NCBI GenBank assembly: GCA_030340625.1
Contig: JAOPHQ010002058.1
Span: 49,176-113,175 of the forward strand
DNA: 64,000 nt
Source of the DNA: Merluccius polli
Taxonomy: Eukaryota > Chordata > Actinopteri > Gadiformes > Merlucciidae
Direction: 5' to 3'
In this document: in pieces, positions 54,901 to 64,000 of the stretch
Layout: the number at the start of each line of letters is the position of its first letter
Position numbering within the stretch: position 1 is the first letter of the stretch
Position numbers and translations under genes: made by a program
The notes under the pieces: model-generated
Told to the model about the DNA's origin: nothing
What the model saw: the letters and a program-made list of their open reading frames with translations, nothing else
The model's database searches: none

Positions 54901-56462
54901 AATGGCTCATTTGAATTATGTCGAAGGCATTCATAATATGCGTGTGCTACCTAAATAATGACTAAAAATAAGGGGGGCGTTGTTGACCGGAGGGGGAGAG
55001 GTGCGCGATTGTTGACGGGGGGGGGGGGGTCAGTAACGACACCGCGAATACGGACGTTTATCATCTTTTGTAAGAGGCCCCTGATTGGCCGAGGCCCCGG
55101 GCTGAAGCCCAGGCCCACTGCCCAGACCTACGACCGACGGGGGGGCAGCCCGTTCTCATCCCAACTCGTAATATACCGACGATTTCACGCCCCTAGACGT
55201 CTGACATTGACGCAAAAGGTACCCTCCCGCGTCTGTGTGAAACGATCTGGGTTCTCATAAACCCGTTCGCGGTGGTAAGAGACGAGCAGAGTCTACAGCG
55301 TCCATTCACTCCAATAATAACCCGGTCACGGTGATAGATTACGCTAACCCTAACCATAACCCTAACCCTTTTTGGAGTGAATTGTTTCACAGTAACTGCG
55401 ACGCTGTAGACTCTGCTCTGGGGGGGGGGGGGGGGGGGGGGTGGGGGGGGGCGCGCGCCGTCGCCGGGCAGAGGACGCAGCCGTTCCGCAGCGCAGCCAT
55501 TCCGCGGCGCTTACCTTCCTTGGTGGAAATCCGGTATAGACCCAGCTCCCAACCCAACTTTGACAATAGATTAACGGCGATAATTTTTTTATCGCGCGAT
55601 AAGAGTCTCGCGTTATCGCAGCGTGGTAACGTCGATAACGGCCCATCACTAATATATATACTGTATATCACATTTACATTAAAGACCATGTAAAGCTAAT
55701 TCTGAGATTTGTTTCTAAACAATTATACACGTCATTGCTGAAAACATGTGAAAAGACTGTATAACCATTTAATTTTGAATTGTGGAGTTAATCCGTTTTA
55801 TATAAAATTATAACCGTTTTTTCAGTTTTTCACCATTTTCTCGTTCAGGATTTTATGGGCGGGGCTTAATGGGTACATGATGATGTAGCGCACTACGCCT
55901 TAGCATTGCCCCGCCCCTAATAATCAGAGCGCAGTTGCGTCACTGCTTGTCACGCTCAATCACGAGATTGACAGTTATTATTTGACAGTTGAGAGAGGCT
56001 CCGTCCCCCATGCACAAATGGGCGTGGTTTAGTGCCTTCAGCGGACGCAGCATCTCAGAGCTGAGAATAATGCTTATTTTTTCACGCTTTTGAATCCAAA
56101 TTTTATATACTTGGTGACTTTTTTAATCATTCAAATTTGGCTGGGTGGTTAATAACACATTTTTCTATAGTGTGACACATATTTACTTTTGGTTTACATG
56201 GACTTTAAAGGTGGTTTGTTAACAATGTAAAAAAAAGCTAGCTACCCAAACGAATGATTAAGTGTGTGTGTGTGTTTGTGTGTGTCCCAGGGATCGGAGT
56301 TGACTCCAGAGAGCTTCTATTGTCGTATTGAATGTGAAAATCCTAATTATAACCTCGGCCGGTTTCGAGGTTACATGTAAGGTTCCATTCATCTAAATGT
56401 ATTTATTATTACATAAACAAAATCATAATGTGTACAGTAGTATGGATCAGTAGTACACTTTA

Positions 56463-56552
<90 letters not shown>

Positions 56553-59500
56553 GTTATGTTGATTTTCTTTAGGGATTATTAAATCAACATCAAGTATTTA
56601 GCATCTGAACATGTAAACATATACAAATAAACCCTACCAAATGGCTTAAATTCTTAATGGTTTTACTGCATTGCACTATTCCTCCAACAGGGAGCACTCC
56701 AATAAGGTTCGCGTGGGCCTCCACAACAACAACCTGCTGTTGAGGAGCTGCACCGTCCGCAACACTGACACCATTGTCGGCATTGTCATCTATGCTGGTG
56801 AGGACTCACCGTTGCTGTGATTTCATTGGTTTCCTTGTGCCCTATATAGTGCACTATTTGGGGTGACACCATTTTGTGGTGCTGTAGGAAATTTTAGTGT
56901 ACAAATTTTGTTCTGTATTTAGTGCAGGGGAATATCCGGATTATTCAACCTGGACCCTATTTTCCCATCATTTTGGGTCTGAGTGATGCGGACAACAATT
57001 TTTGCAAATGGTCTAGTATTGAGCAAGAGGTTTTCAGCCATGAAACGGTGGCAAACGTGCCCCATCCATCCTCTAAAAGTGCTTGTTTTGCTACTGGTGG
57101 ACTCAGATTGTTATTATAAGTGTCCGACAACATTATGAAAAGAATCCCTACAGAGGAATAAAACATTTTTACAAAAACAACTTTACACCTTGCTTGATTG
57201 TGTGTAACCAACTCTTGTTCAATGAGAATTCAAGAGAAATATTGCAAGAGTCACAGAGTTGAATTGTTGCCAGTAGAGAATGGTGGAAACCATTATACAG
57301 ACTTCTGCCACCTGCTGGTGTGAAGTTATTTCCTCTCATGCAGGCACAGAACGTACGTGCTAGTTGACTGTAATCTTTGCGGTGTGTTCAAGTGCAACTT
57401 TTTGGCCAAGACACAGGCGACGCAACAGTTGCCTTAGTCGCTGCTAGTTATTTGATGTCAGTTTGGTATGTCAGGGCCTTAATAATAACCTGAGCCTGTC
57501 AGTGGCAAAACAAGCACTGTTCAAGGACGTATATTGATGGGGCACACTTGCCCCATAGTTTTACATTACTGCCATTTCGCGGCTGATGGCTGAAGGTCTC
57601 TTGCTCAATACTGGACTCTGGAGTGTGTGGGGTTGATAGCTGGTTTACAGCCTCACCTGGCCTGAGTCAGACTGATTAGACTCTTTGTGGGGCTGCACAC
57701 CTGTGGTGCATGAGCAATCGTGGCACCCAAGATAAACCAGCTATCACCACTCACACTCAGGAGACAGGCACTGTCATGACATCTGCTCAGCTTGCACCAT
57801 CTTGCGATTTTCCAATAAATGGATATGTTCTCCCAACAACAACCTGTGTCTTGTGTCAGAGGGGCCCAGCAAAGCCACAAATGTGGCGTGTGGCAGGGAA
57901 AACTGCTACACAGACCATTTGCAAAAATTGTTGTCTACATTAGACCCAGAGACGCAAAATGATGGGAAAATAGAGTCCAGGTTGAAAAATCCAGAAGTTC
58001 CCCTTTAATATCTATAATGCACTGTTAAATAAGTGTACAACTGATGTGCACTTATTGCCATACTATTTCCCATGATTCATAGCGGTTTTTACTGTCATTG
58101 GATTCATCCGTTTTCTAGCGCATGATTAGTGTCTTAATTCCCCCTAAACGTGTTCCCTAAATAGTGTACTATGTAGTGTTCACTATGTAGAGAATAGGGA
58201 ATGAGGGAACAAGTGAGCCATTTCGAACACGGCAAGTGTATCGAATGGGACTCAATAGGTCATATTCACCTAGCTTGGTTCCAAGCGGTAACTGGGTGGG
58301 GAAACCACTTTCAGTTCAATTGGCTGTTTGGTTGAGTGAGCTACATTGTGAATTCAATGGCAACTATACTTGTTGGTTGGGGTTTGTAGATTTCACTCAG
58401 GACATATAGCTTTAGCAGTTTTGCAGGAAAGACAACTTTTTTACTTACTTTTAGTTAAGTTTAACTGAAGTCCGAGCAAGTGTGTCTTGCTTGCTCAGAT
58501 ACCAGTTATGAAAAAAAGTCAAGTTGGATAACAATGCAAGTGCTTCACTTCCCTCACATACAGTATGTGTGTTGCATTTACCAGTGGATGAGCAGTCAGG
58601 TTTCCAATACATATGAGGAAGTGAAAATGGAAATTATTATAGTTATCTCAGGCATAGAGCACAACATGGTTACAGGAAACTGAAGAAGGAATAGATAAGT
58701 AATAGATAGCATTTGTTAGACTCGCTGTAAAACATTTTCAAACGTGATTAGAAATGTGTTGCAGTGAATGAATGCAGTTGTATCAGTCCTGCAAATATCA
58801 GTTTGAAATGTCTTCTACGGTATAGTATGTTATTTAAACAACAATTTAAAAGGGAATTCAAATCAAGCAGGCTGTTGCACAGCAGTAAAAATAATTATTT
58901 GTAATAATTGTTTTTTTTAAGTTTTGCTTTTGTCTTTGATTTGATATTTGCGTCTCTGCCCAAACCAGGTCATGAGACCAAAGCCATGAAGAACAACAGC
59001 GGCCCCCGCTACAAACAAAGCAGGCTGGAGAGACGCCTCAACATGGACGTGCTGTGGTGTGTGCTCCTGCTGTTTGCCATGTGTCTGACAGCAGCCATAG
59101 GTTTGTATTTCCATTGTGACATTTGTTTTTCCACAAAAATATCAATGGTTAAAAAAAGAAAAGAAAATTAGCACCTTTTTTATGTTCTCACTTTAACCTG
59201 ACATAGGACCTAGTGTTCACTACACTAATGCTACAATTGTGAGTTTGCTGCCATGTTAAGCTTAAAATCCATCATATCACTATCACCATTGCCAATGAGG
59301 CACCATGTACAAAGTTCAACCTTGTATTTTTTTCTAAGTAACGTTTTTTGTGTAGTAAGTCTTTGACCATGTATTTCAAATGCTGTGGCTCTATTGCAGC
59401 ATCGTTCAAGCCAACTACTTTGTTTTCTGCACTTGCAGGGCATGGCCTCTGGCTCAAGCGCTGGATTGATCCCATTTATTCCATTGCTGAGCAGATATCT

Positions 59501-61175
59501 CCTACTCTTGCGGGGTTCTACGTCTTTTGGACCATGATCATTGTGCTGCAGGTAGTTATAGATGTATTAGTAGCGATCATGGACAACAGTATACTAAAAA
59601 AAACTACATTAAAATGTAAAAATAACCGTAACATATCACAGAGGGATGTATCCATTAGACACCTACCACATATCTTCAGGAAAATGTTAGTATGTTATGT
59701 AAAGTATGTTAATATACATCTCAAAGTCAGCTAATAAACTCCTCGAAAGACTCTTGAGTCTTTGAAAGACTCATGATTGTAGGGGCATGGTCTGAATTTG
59801 TTGTTTTGTGTAGTACTTCCTCAAAGTCCAAAACGCATAGCCTAAATCGATTTGGAGGAATAGAAGGAAATCGATAGAAATTATGTCGGATTGCAATGGA
59901 TTTGATGATCATTTTGTGATGCTTAATGCCCACATTGATAACCCTTAAAAATATAATTAGTTGTAAATTGCGGATTTCTGTTGTCCATCACTTTAAGTAT
60001 TCGATCACTGCCAAGAACTTCACAAGTAAAGTTGTAGCATTTTGTCTCGTTAATTTTCTCCTGACCTCTTTGCTATCCTCTCCCACCCCCTCCATCATTT
60101 TTCTGATCATTTTTCAGGTGCTAATCCCCATTTCCCTGTACGTCTCTATTGAGATTGTGAAGTTGGGCCAGATTTACTTCATCCAGAATGACCTGGCTCT
60201 GTACAATGAACAGCTGGACTCTGGGATACAGTGCAGGGCTCTCAATATCACTGAGGACTTGGGGCAAATTCAGTTCCTCTTCTCTGACAAGACGGGCACT
60301 CTGACTGAAAACAAGATGGTGTTCCAGTGCTGCACTATTTATGGGGTGCAATATCCACACAAGGAAAATGGTGTGTTCCTGTGAAAAGATCCTACATGCT
60401 TTTCTTATAATCCCTAAACCTTTTTAGATGGATATAATCTGACGTTCAGGTTGATTACAAAAAACGTTGTTTGGGTTTATACATTTGTAATTTTGTTATT
60501 TGTACTTCTGCCTTTGATGTAGCACACAACAAACAGACACTCCTTGCACATCCACATATCATACTCATTACATATTCCCCTGTGCTCTCTATCTGAACCA
60601 TCCTAGCACCTATCTGAACCATCCTAGCACCAGGGTGCTGTTGGTGTCAAGTGACACTCATCAGCACAGGGAAGCCTGGTGAATGTGAACTACAACTCTT
60701 ATGTGAAGTTGTAGTCTGACATCTTGTAAATATAACCTGATTATTGCAAAGAGATTATTAGGCATCAAGCCTATAACCTATTGTTATTAGTTAGTGTTAC
60801 TATTTTATTGTTGGTCTTACTATTAGTTACTACTATAGTTACTATTATTGCTGAGCAGATATCTCCTACTCTTGCGGGGTTCTACGTCTTTTGGACCATG
60901 ATCATTGTGCTGCAGGTAGTTATAGATGTATTAGTAGCGATCATGGACAACAGTATACAGTGAAACTGTGGATACTTATTGTTATTTTAGGGATTCTTAT
61001 TAAGAAAATATATAGCTCAGCCCAAAAGTCAAAAGTTTTCAAATTTGTCAACGACATACCAACATACCTGCTTATCAACGACCTGGTAAGCAGGTCTCTA
61101 AATATGTGGTACCACTGAATGGTACCACTGTGCTATAGTAAGCGCGTGTGTGTGTGTGTGTGTGGTGTGTGTGTG

Positions 61176-61249
<74 letters not shown>

Positions 61250-63941
61250 GCACGGAGGCTTGCACTGTACGAGGAAGAGGAGGAGGCCGGTGTCCCAGGT
61301 CGCTCTTTGACCCTGCGGTCCGGCTGCAGCTCTCTCAGCTGTCGCTCCATGAGCTGCAACCGCAGTGCAGCCTCCCTGCACACGCTGACGAGAGACTCTG
61401 AGGAGGGCAGGGGGACAACCCAACCCACCTGTGCTGCCAAGTCCCAAGCAGGGGCCTTTCTGCAGACCGCATCATCGATGGTACAGCCTATATTGATATA
61501 TGTTTTGTGTTTGTGGGGCTATAGCCTGACTGCCTGACTGCAATTTTGGTGCCCTCTAAGGTTTTTGCTGTAGGCCAGTTTTCAAACTATGTGAACTTTA
61601 TGGCCAATATGAACTCAAGTATTCCAACCACTTGACACTGAGAATCACCTCTGCTGTAAACATCCCCTACCATGTCATGTCCTTTTTCAAATATATACAT
61701 GACACACACACACTCATATCTCCTCCTGTCCCTACCCCAGGCCTAAGGAAGTCATCCCAGACCCGGAGCTGGTGAAGAAGATGATGAACTGCCTCAGGCG
61801 ACTGGCTCCTGTGGAGCTGTGCCCCAGTGTAGAGCTTACCTCCATAGTAGACTTCTTCCTAGCGTTGGCTATCTGCAACAGTGTGGTGGTCTCCTCATCC
61901 AGCCAGCCCTGTCATACGGTAGGCAGCTGATGGGTGTGGACACTTTTTAATACCACTACCTGGGTTTCGGTTTCAGTTACTGAAACAATCCTTTTTTTTC
62001 GGTACCTTACTTGGAGTGTAAACCTTTTTACATTTAACATTTTCTTCAATAAATAAAACAAAAAAATTCTCACCCTCGCATTGGTTTTGTGTGAGAAGGT
62101 GTAGCATCGGTACCCGCACCTCTGTATATTTCTGACTATATATTTTTCACAAAATATTTTAACCGTGCAACTGGCGAATAACTTATTTATTTATTTATAT
62201 TTTTTTTTTTTAATAAATCTATTATATTTAATATTTAATTATTTCCCTATTTATTTCTGTTTTTATTTATTAATAAACATTAAACATTTTTTACATCAGT
62301 AAATGATGTTATAGCTGAAGTACAGCTTCTTGGCAGAAAACAAAAATGCTGATTTAAATTGTGCAGGAATGTTGTGCAGCCATGGGGAAATATGCACTTG
62401 CTGCAAATTGGCCAGCTTGCTGTGGAGTAGGATTGCTAAATCATTGCGATGCCTGAGTGAGACCTGAAATCCCTATTTTGTAAATACCATTTATAACTCA
62501 TTTTCCCCAATTGTATGAATTAATTTATTTACGTATTTACTTTATATAAAGTATGACTACAGCAGTGATGACATTTTATTTCTTGTATTCTTTGTATATT
62601 CTGAGCAAACTGGTCGGTCGAGCAACTGGGTTATATATGAACCAAAACATGTGCATAGTTCCTCTGTTTGCAAAACTAGTTTGACACGTTCCACACTTTC
62701 ATACAAAACAGTGTGCTGCCCAACCATCTCTTGTAAAAGGACAGGTTAGTCTCCGTTACGCTCTAGGGATGCAGCTTTTTTTCTGTAACCTGAGACCTTT
62801 TGGGCAGGTGCCAGAAGTTGGATTACCCTCGTATCCATTGACAACATTTTAGTCTCCTCTACTTTTTCTCTCATCCCCTGTCCCTGTCTGACTCTTTGAC
62901 TCTATCCAGGGCCATAGTGCCGACCAATTTCACCTCCAGAGTCTTGGGTCCCGGTGTAAGTCAGGGTCCTTTCACAAACCACCACACAATCGCCCATTGG
63001 CCGCCTGGCACGAAAAGGCAAAAGCTGGTCAAGACACGTCCAATGTGGGACTTACAAACCCAAGTGACCAAACGACGGATGTTTTGCAGGACAAAGGAAC
63101 CCAAGATGATTATTGTGGTGATGATAATGCCCCCCATGGTAGAGCTGAAACCCTGGGGGTGTCCAGGCGGGCCCTGGAGGACTGGGCTTCGGGGCTGTAT
63201 GAGAGCAGGCAGATGGTGACCGACGACCAGCTAGTGTACGAGGCAGAGAGCCCCGACGAGGCAGCCCTGGTGCACGCCGCTCAGGCCTACCACTGCACCC
63301 TGCGGGGCCGCTCTGTGGGTGGCCTGACAGTTGACCTGCTGGGGACCGCGGGCTGCCTCGACATCCACCTGCTCCACGTCCTGCCGTTCGACGCCACCCG
63401 CAAACGCATGTCGGTGGTGGTGCGCCACCCGCTGACGGGCCAGGTGGGTGTACGCCAAAGGAGCCGACTCGGTCATTATGGACCTGGCCAAGAAACCTCA
63501 TAGTAAGCCACAAAGCAGAAGTTGAATGGGTAGCCAAACTGCAAAAGCAACACCATCTCTGGTTATTAATCTGTTACCAATTAGTAATGTATGTTACTAA
63601 GTGGCTTCATTTATTTACCAGGCAATCATTTGAGCATATCAGAAATTAAGCAAATTGCACAACCAGAGGTTGCTGTTGTTTCTGTGATCTGATGTTGAGT
63701 TACTGTTAATATAATCACGTCAAACAGTATTTTTGTTAAAATGTAAAAAATTACAATGTTTCATAATTAAACCAGTATGATGTAAAATGTTGTCAGGTTT
63801 TGACCAAATGTATATAAATGTCTTTTGTCTCCTTGCGTAGCGCCTGCCGGAGAGGGGTACAGTAATATCCGAGAACAAACCCAGAAACATTTAGACAACT
63901 ATGCCAGAGATGGCCTTCGCACACTCTGTATCGCAAAAAAG
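48698..63941 (+). CDS. atp10d: atp10d-like P4-ATPase, partial gene (12 exons in window)
   Basis: P4-ATPases are membrane flippases that move phospholipids or glucosylceramide to the cytosolic leaflet, usually with a CDC50/TMEM30 partner. Spliced exons give about 827 codons of an expected ~1400. They cover the N-terminal tail, TM1-TM4, the actuator domain (DGET), the PISL motif, the phosphorylation site DKTGTLT and part of the nucleotide-binding domain. The P-domain end and TM5-10 lie beyond the window. ATP10D fits better than 10A or 10B (KLGQIYFIQ, LWCV..CLT, LAGFY.FWTMII), and the divergent commd8 exon supports it. Splice phases agree at every junction except exon 9/10. Exon 3 also seems to lack one donor G, and exon 11 has a frame shift. 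Either the assembly carries small indels or the gene is decaying. Confidence 0.82.
48988..50108. other. atp10d intron 1, first part
   Basis: AT-rich, with no repeat, exon or RNA gene recognised. Confidence 0.4.
50109..51152. mobile_element. Long inverted-repeat element in atp10d intron 1
   Basis: Arms of about 132-136 bp (50109-50244 and 51021-51152) are near-perfect complements. They begin TATGGAAGTAAATCTGTGCC and reach TTTTCAATAAATCA. The interior holds short repeats of AAAATTCAACG and a GC-rich poly-C/poly-G minisatellite. The family and target duplication were not determined. Confidence 0.8.
50640..51005. repeat. GC-rich minisatellite with poly-C and poly-G runs
   Basis: Units of GCGCGCACC(C)n, GCCGGTCGTAGGTCCG and GTGTGTTACGAT resemble those at 1960-2598. 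The last unit is inverted, giving a G run of about 22. Long proline or glycine frames here are artefacts. Confidence 0.75.
51489..51575. repeat. CTACAAGTTACGCCCC minisatellite, third copy
   Basis: About five units, with the same consensus as at 39949 and 41561. Confidence 0.85.
51639..52026. mobile_element. Short foldback element ending at the exon 2 acceptor
   Basis: The ends AGCCTAAGTCCCTCCCCTT and AAGGGGAGGGACTTAGGCT are inverted repeats continuing for about 75 bp with mismatches (…CATGAATTAC / GTAATTCATG). Exon 2 begins 15 bases after its right end. Confidence 0.7.
52041..52235 (+). CDS. atp10d: atp10d exon 2 (TM1-TM2)
   Basis: Acceptor CTGTGTAG. The exon reads VANLYFLFLVLLNWVPAVEA (TM1), KEITMVPLVVVLIVIAFKDA (TM2) and LEDYRRYLFDKKVN, ending ...YS. 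Donor GTAATG, phase 2 in and out. The acceptor lies only about 14 bases from the end of an inverted-repeat element. Confidence 0.9.
52236..53453. other. atp10d intron 2
   Basis: The segment 52640-52800 (GTGCATGAGCAATC-type text, GTTGATGGCTGGTTT, CACCTGGCCTGAG complement) recurs inverted at 57620-57780. Nothing coding is recognised. Confidence 0.5.
53454..53658 (+). CDS. atp10d: atp10d exon 3 (actuator domain)
   Basis: Acceptor TGCCATAG. It encodes WQDVRVGDFIRLSCNEIIPA and the dephosphorylation loop NLDGETNLKQRQVV. Frame and alignment require the exon to end after CTACAG to match exon 4. The next bases are TATGGT, not GT, so one G of an ancestral CAG/GTATGG seems missing. Splicing at CTACA/GTATGG would put exon 4 out of frame. 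Confidence 0.8.
53690..54250. repeat. Dispersed intronic repeat, first copy
   Basis: It shares CTAACATATCACA, GGGATGTATCCA, CTCAAAGTCAGCT and GGGGCATGGTCTGAAT with 59600-60000. It begins right after exon 3. Confidence 0.65.
54540..54765. repeat. ~56-bp tandem repeat, four copies
   Basis: Units of TGTTTGTAACCTGTAATC, TAGACCTAATCTAGGCTCAT and TGTAATCCTCTAAATGGC; the last unit is diverged. Confidence 0.85.
54819..55651. mobile_element. hAT-like element with poly-G minisatellite
   Basis: The ends TAGTGTTGGGC and GCCCATCACTA lie in TA-rich flanks, so the 8-bp duplication is uncertain. Inside are TAATCTAGAT repeats, the GC-rich minisatellite (54965-55150), an inverted repeat around (CCCTAA) units (55287-55418) and a G run of about 22. 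Confidence 0.6.
55683..56204. mobile_element. MITE with TTAA target (Kolobok/piggyBac type)
   Basis: TTAA precedes AGACCATGTAAA (55679-55682) and follows TTTACATGGACT (56205-56208). A TTAA duplication is typical of Kolobok and piggyBac elements. About 520 bp, non-coding. Confidence 0.65.
56291..56376 (+). CDS. atp10d: atp10d exon 4
   Basis: Acceptor GTGTCCCAG, donor GTAAGG. Phase 0 in, phase 2 out. It reads GSELTPESFYCRIECENPNY, then NLGRFRGY, the conserved IECE.PN..L.RF.G block of the actuator domain. Confidence 0.88.
56467..56547. repeat. (TG)n(TA)n microsatellite in intron 4
   Basis: A short TG run passes into roughly 35 TA repeats. Confidence 0.95.
56691..56797 (+). CDS. atp10d: atp10d exon 5
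   Basis: Acceptor CCTCCAACAG, donor GTGAGG. It encodes EHSNKVRVGLHNNNLLLRSC and TVRNTDTIVGIVIYA, the end of the actuator domain. The family usually has LLLRGCT; serine replaces glycine here. Confidence 0.9.
56918..58010. mobile_element. Inverted-repeat element(s) in intron 5
   Basis: The stretch 56925-57035 (GGGGAATATCCGGATTATTC, CATCATTTTGGGTCTGAG) recurs in inverse orientation at 57900-58005. CTAGTATTGAGCAAGAGG near 57012 is inverted at about 57598. Segment 57620-57780 is the inverse of 52640-52800. It is a nested, degraded repeat; the family is unknown. Confidence 0.55.
58011..58968. other. atp10d intron 5, remainder
   Basis: No exon, repeat ends or RNA gene recognised. Confidence 0.4.
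58969..59100 (+). CDS. atp10d: atp10d exon 6 (TM3)
   Basis: Acceptor CCAAACCAG, donor GTTTGT. It encodes HETKAMKNNSGPRYKQSRLE and the TM3 segment MDVLWCVLLLFAMCLTAAI. Phase 1 in and out. Confidence 0.9.
59439..59551 (+). CDS. atp10d: atp10d exon 7 (start of TM4)
   Basis: Acceptor ACTTGCAG, donor CTGCAG/GTAGTT. It reads HGLWLKRWIDPIYSIAEQIS, then LAGFYVFWTMIIVLQ. The loop between TM3 and TM4 is shorter than in mammals. The last 69 bases plus 43 bases of intron are repeated exactly at 60847-60958. Confidence 0.88.
59600..60000. repeat. Dispersed intronic repeat, second copy
   Basis: It lies in the intron 7 region and matches 53690-54250 in the same orientation (GTAACATATCACA, GGGATGTATCCATT, GGATTTCTGTTGTCCATCA). 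Confidence 0.65.
60118..60370 (+). CDS. atp10d: atp10d exon 8 (PISL motif, phosphorylation site)
   Basis: Acceptor TTTTTCAG, donor GTGTGT. It carries VLIPISLYVSIEIVKLGQIY with the PISL lipid-path motif, then RALNITEDLGQIQFLFSDKT and GTLTENKMVF. D in SDKTGTLT is the catalytic phospho-aspartate. Phase 0 in, phase 1 out. Confidence 0.93.
60847..60958 (+). pseudogene. Exact partial duplicate of atp10d exon 7 and its donor
   Basis: These 112 bases are identical to 59483-59594: 69 bases of exon 7 (AEQISPTLAGFYVFWTMIIV...) and 43 bases of intron 7 including GTAGTT. No acceptor precedes it, so it should not be spliced in as an exon. It lies in intron 8, downstream of its source. Confidence 0.9.
61143..61248. 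repeat. (TG)n tract at the exon 9 acceptor
   Basis: About 50 TG repeats with two interruptions end in TGTTAG, the acceptor of exon 9. Apparent CVCVCV reading frames come from this tract. Confidence 0.95.
61251..61480 (+). CDS. atp10d: atp10d exon 9 (nucleotide-binding domain insert)
   Basis: The acceptor is TTAG directly after a (TG)n tract. It begins A-RRLALYEEEEEAG, matching the family block after H-x-EN. A serine- and cysteine-rich stretch follows, ending FLQTASSM. Donor GATG/GTACAG gives phase 0, but exon 10 needs phase 2. Either the true donor is elsewhere, a tiny exon is missed, or one or two bases are wrong here. Confidence 0.7.
61741..61918 (+). CDS. atp10d: atp10d exon 10
   Basis: Acceptor CCTACCCCAG, donor GTAGGC. 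Read with the first base completing a codon, it gives PKEVIPDPELVKKMMNCLRR, then SIVDFFLALAICNSVVVSSS. The DFFLAL.ICN.VVV block is typical of the ATP10 nucleotide-binding domain. In phase 0 it would meet TAA at once. Confidence 0.85.
61919..62909. other. atp10d intron 10
   Basis: AT-rich, with ATTT repeats at about 62180-62280. No element ends or exons recognised. Confidence 0.4.
62910..63502 (+). CDS. atp10d: atp10d exon 11 (nucleotide-binding domain), with frameshift
   Basis: Acceptor CTATCCAG, donor CATA/GTAAGC. A poorly conserved region is followed by YEAESPDEAALVHAAQAY, then HVLPFDATRKRMSVVVRHPL. After TGQV (about 63446) the conserved VYAKGADSVIMDLAKKPH continues in a different frame. 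Two bases are missing, or one is extra, between GTG and GTGTAC. In the original frame a stop appears at 63501-63503. Confidence 0.85.
63841..63941 (+). CDS. atp10d: atp10d exon 12
   Basis: Acceptor CTTGCGTAG, donor GTAATG. It reads PAGEGYSNIREQTQKHLDNY, then ARDGLRTLCIAKK, the conserved GLRTLC.A block. It is phase 1 in, consistent with exon 11 read in its shifted frame, and phase 0 out. The rest of the gene is beyond the window. Confidence 0.9.
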
Positions 63942-64000
63942 GTAATGCTGGTTAATAATGGTTAAGGCCATGTCTCATGCCAGTTATGTTATATAGAGTA

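Noticed and set aside
60781..60963. An extra atp10d exon
   Set aside because: It duplicates the end of exon 7, has no acceptor, and would repeat half of TM4. Exon 8 already follows exon 7 in phase.
61148..61250. Cysteine-valine repeat protein
   Set aside because: Translation of the (TG)n tract. The real coding part starts at exon 9 (61251).

Overview
The window looks like a chromosome segment of a teleost fish. It has long introns with GT..AG borders, abundant (TA)n, (TG)n, (GATA)n and poly-C tracts, and many fish-type transposons. These are hAT, Tc1/mariner and PIF/Harbinger DNA elements, Gmr1-like Ty3/Gypsy elements, and jockey/CR1/L2-type LINEs. The species cannot be named from the sequence.

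Only two host genes are recognised, and they point away from each other. One exon of commd8 lies on the minus strand at 22261-22416. The 5' two thirds of a P4-ATPase gene, best matched to atp10d, lies on the plus strand from 48698 to past the window end, with 12 coding exons placed by hand. COMMD8 and ATP10D are also divergent neighbours in mammals, so the order supports both names. The rest of commd8 was not found.

Bases 1-22000 are almost entirely nested transposons. A large element at 1134-10207 with GGGCCCAGTATTTCAAAA ends holds three hAT elements inside one another (1714-3729, 1808-2987, 2014-2350), each with its own 8-bp target duplication. It also holds a scrambled Gypsy element (4452-9340). 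From 11196 to 21829 come more hAT elements, a nearly intact Gypsy element with a single gag-pol frame (13703-19367) and a Tc1-like element with one nonsense codon (19399-20613), several of them joined through (TA)n.

Bases 22000-48000 hold the commd8 exon, transposon debris, an 8-copy satellite array, a second, damaged Gypsy copy (28743-33110), a 28S rDNA fragment (33721-33975), a hAT with a nested helicase-fragment element (34352-36455), a solo LTR, a foldback element with an internal minisatellite, and two LINE remnants, one with an 853-codon open frame.

Bases 48562-64000 are atp10d. Its introns are full of palindromic and foldback elements. The gene shows three places where the expected reading frame cannot be kept (exon 3 donor, exon 9/10 junction, exon 11), an exact 112-bp copy of the end of exon 7 inside intron 8, and a (TG)n tract directly at the exon 9 acceptor. 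The frame breaks mean either indel errors in the assembly or a decaying gene.
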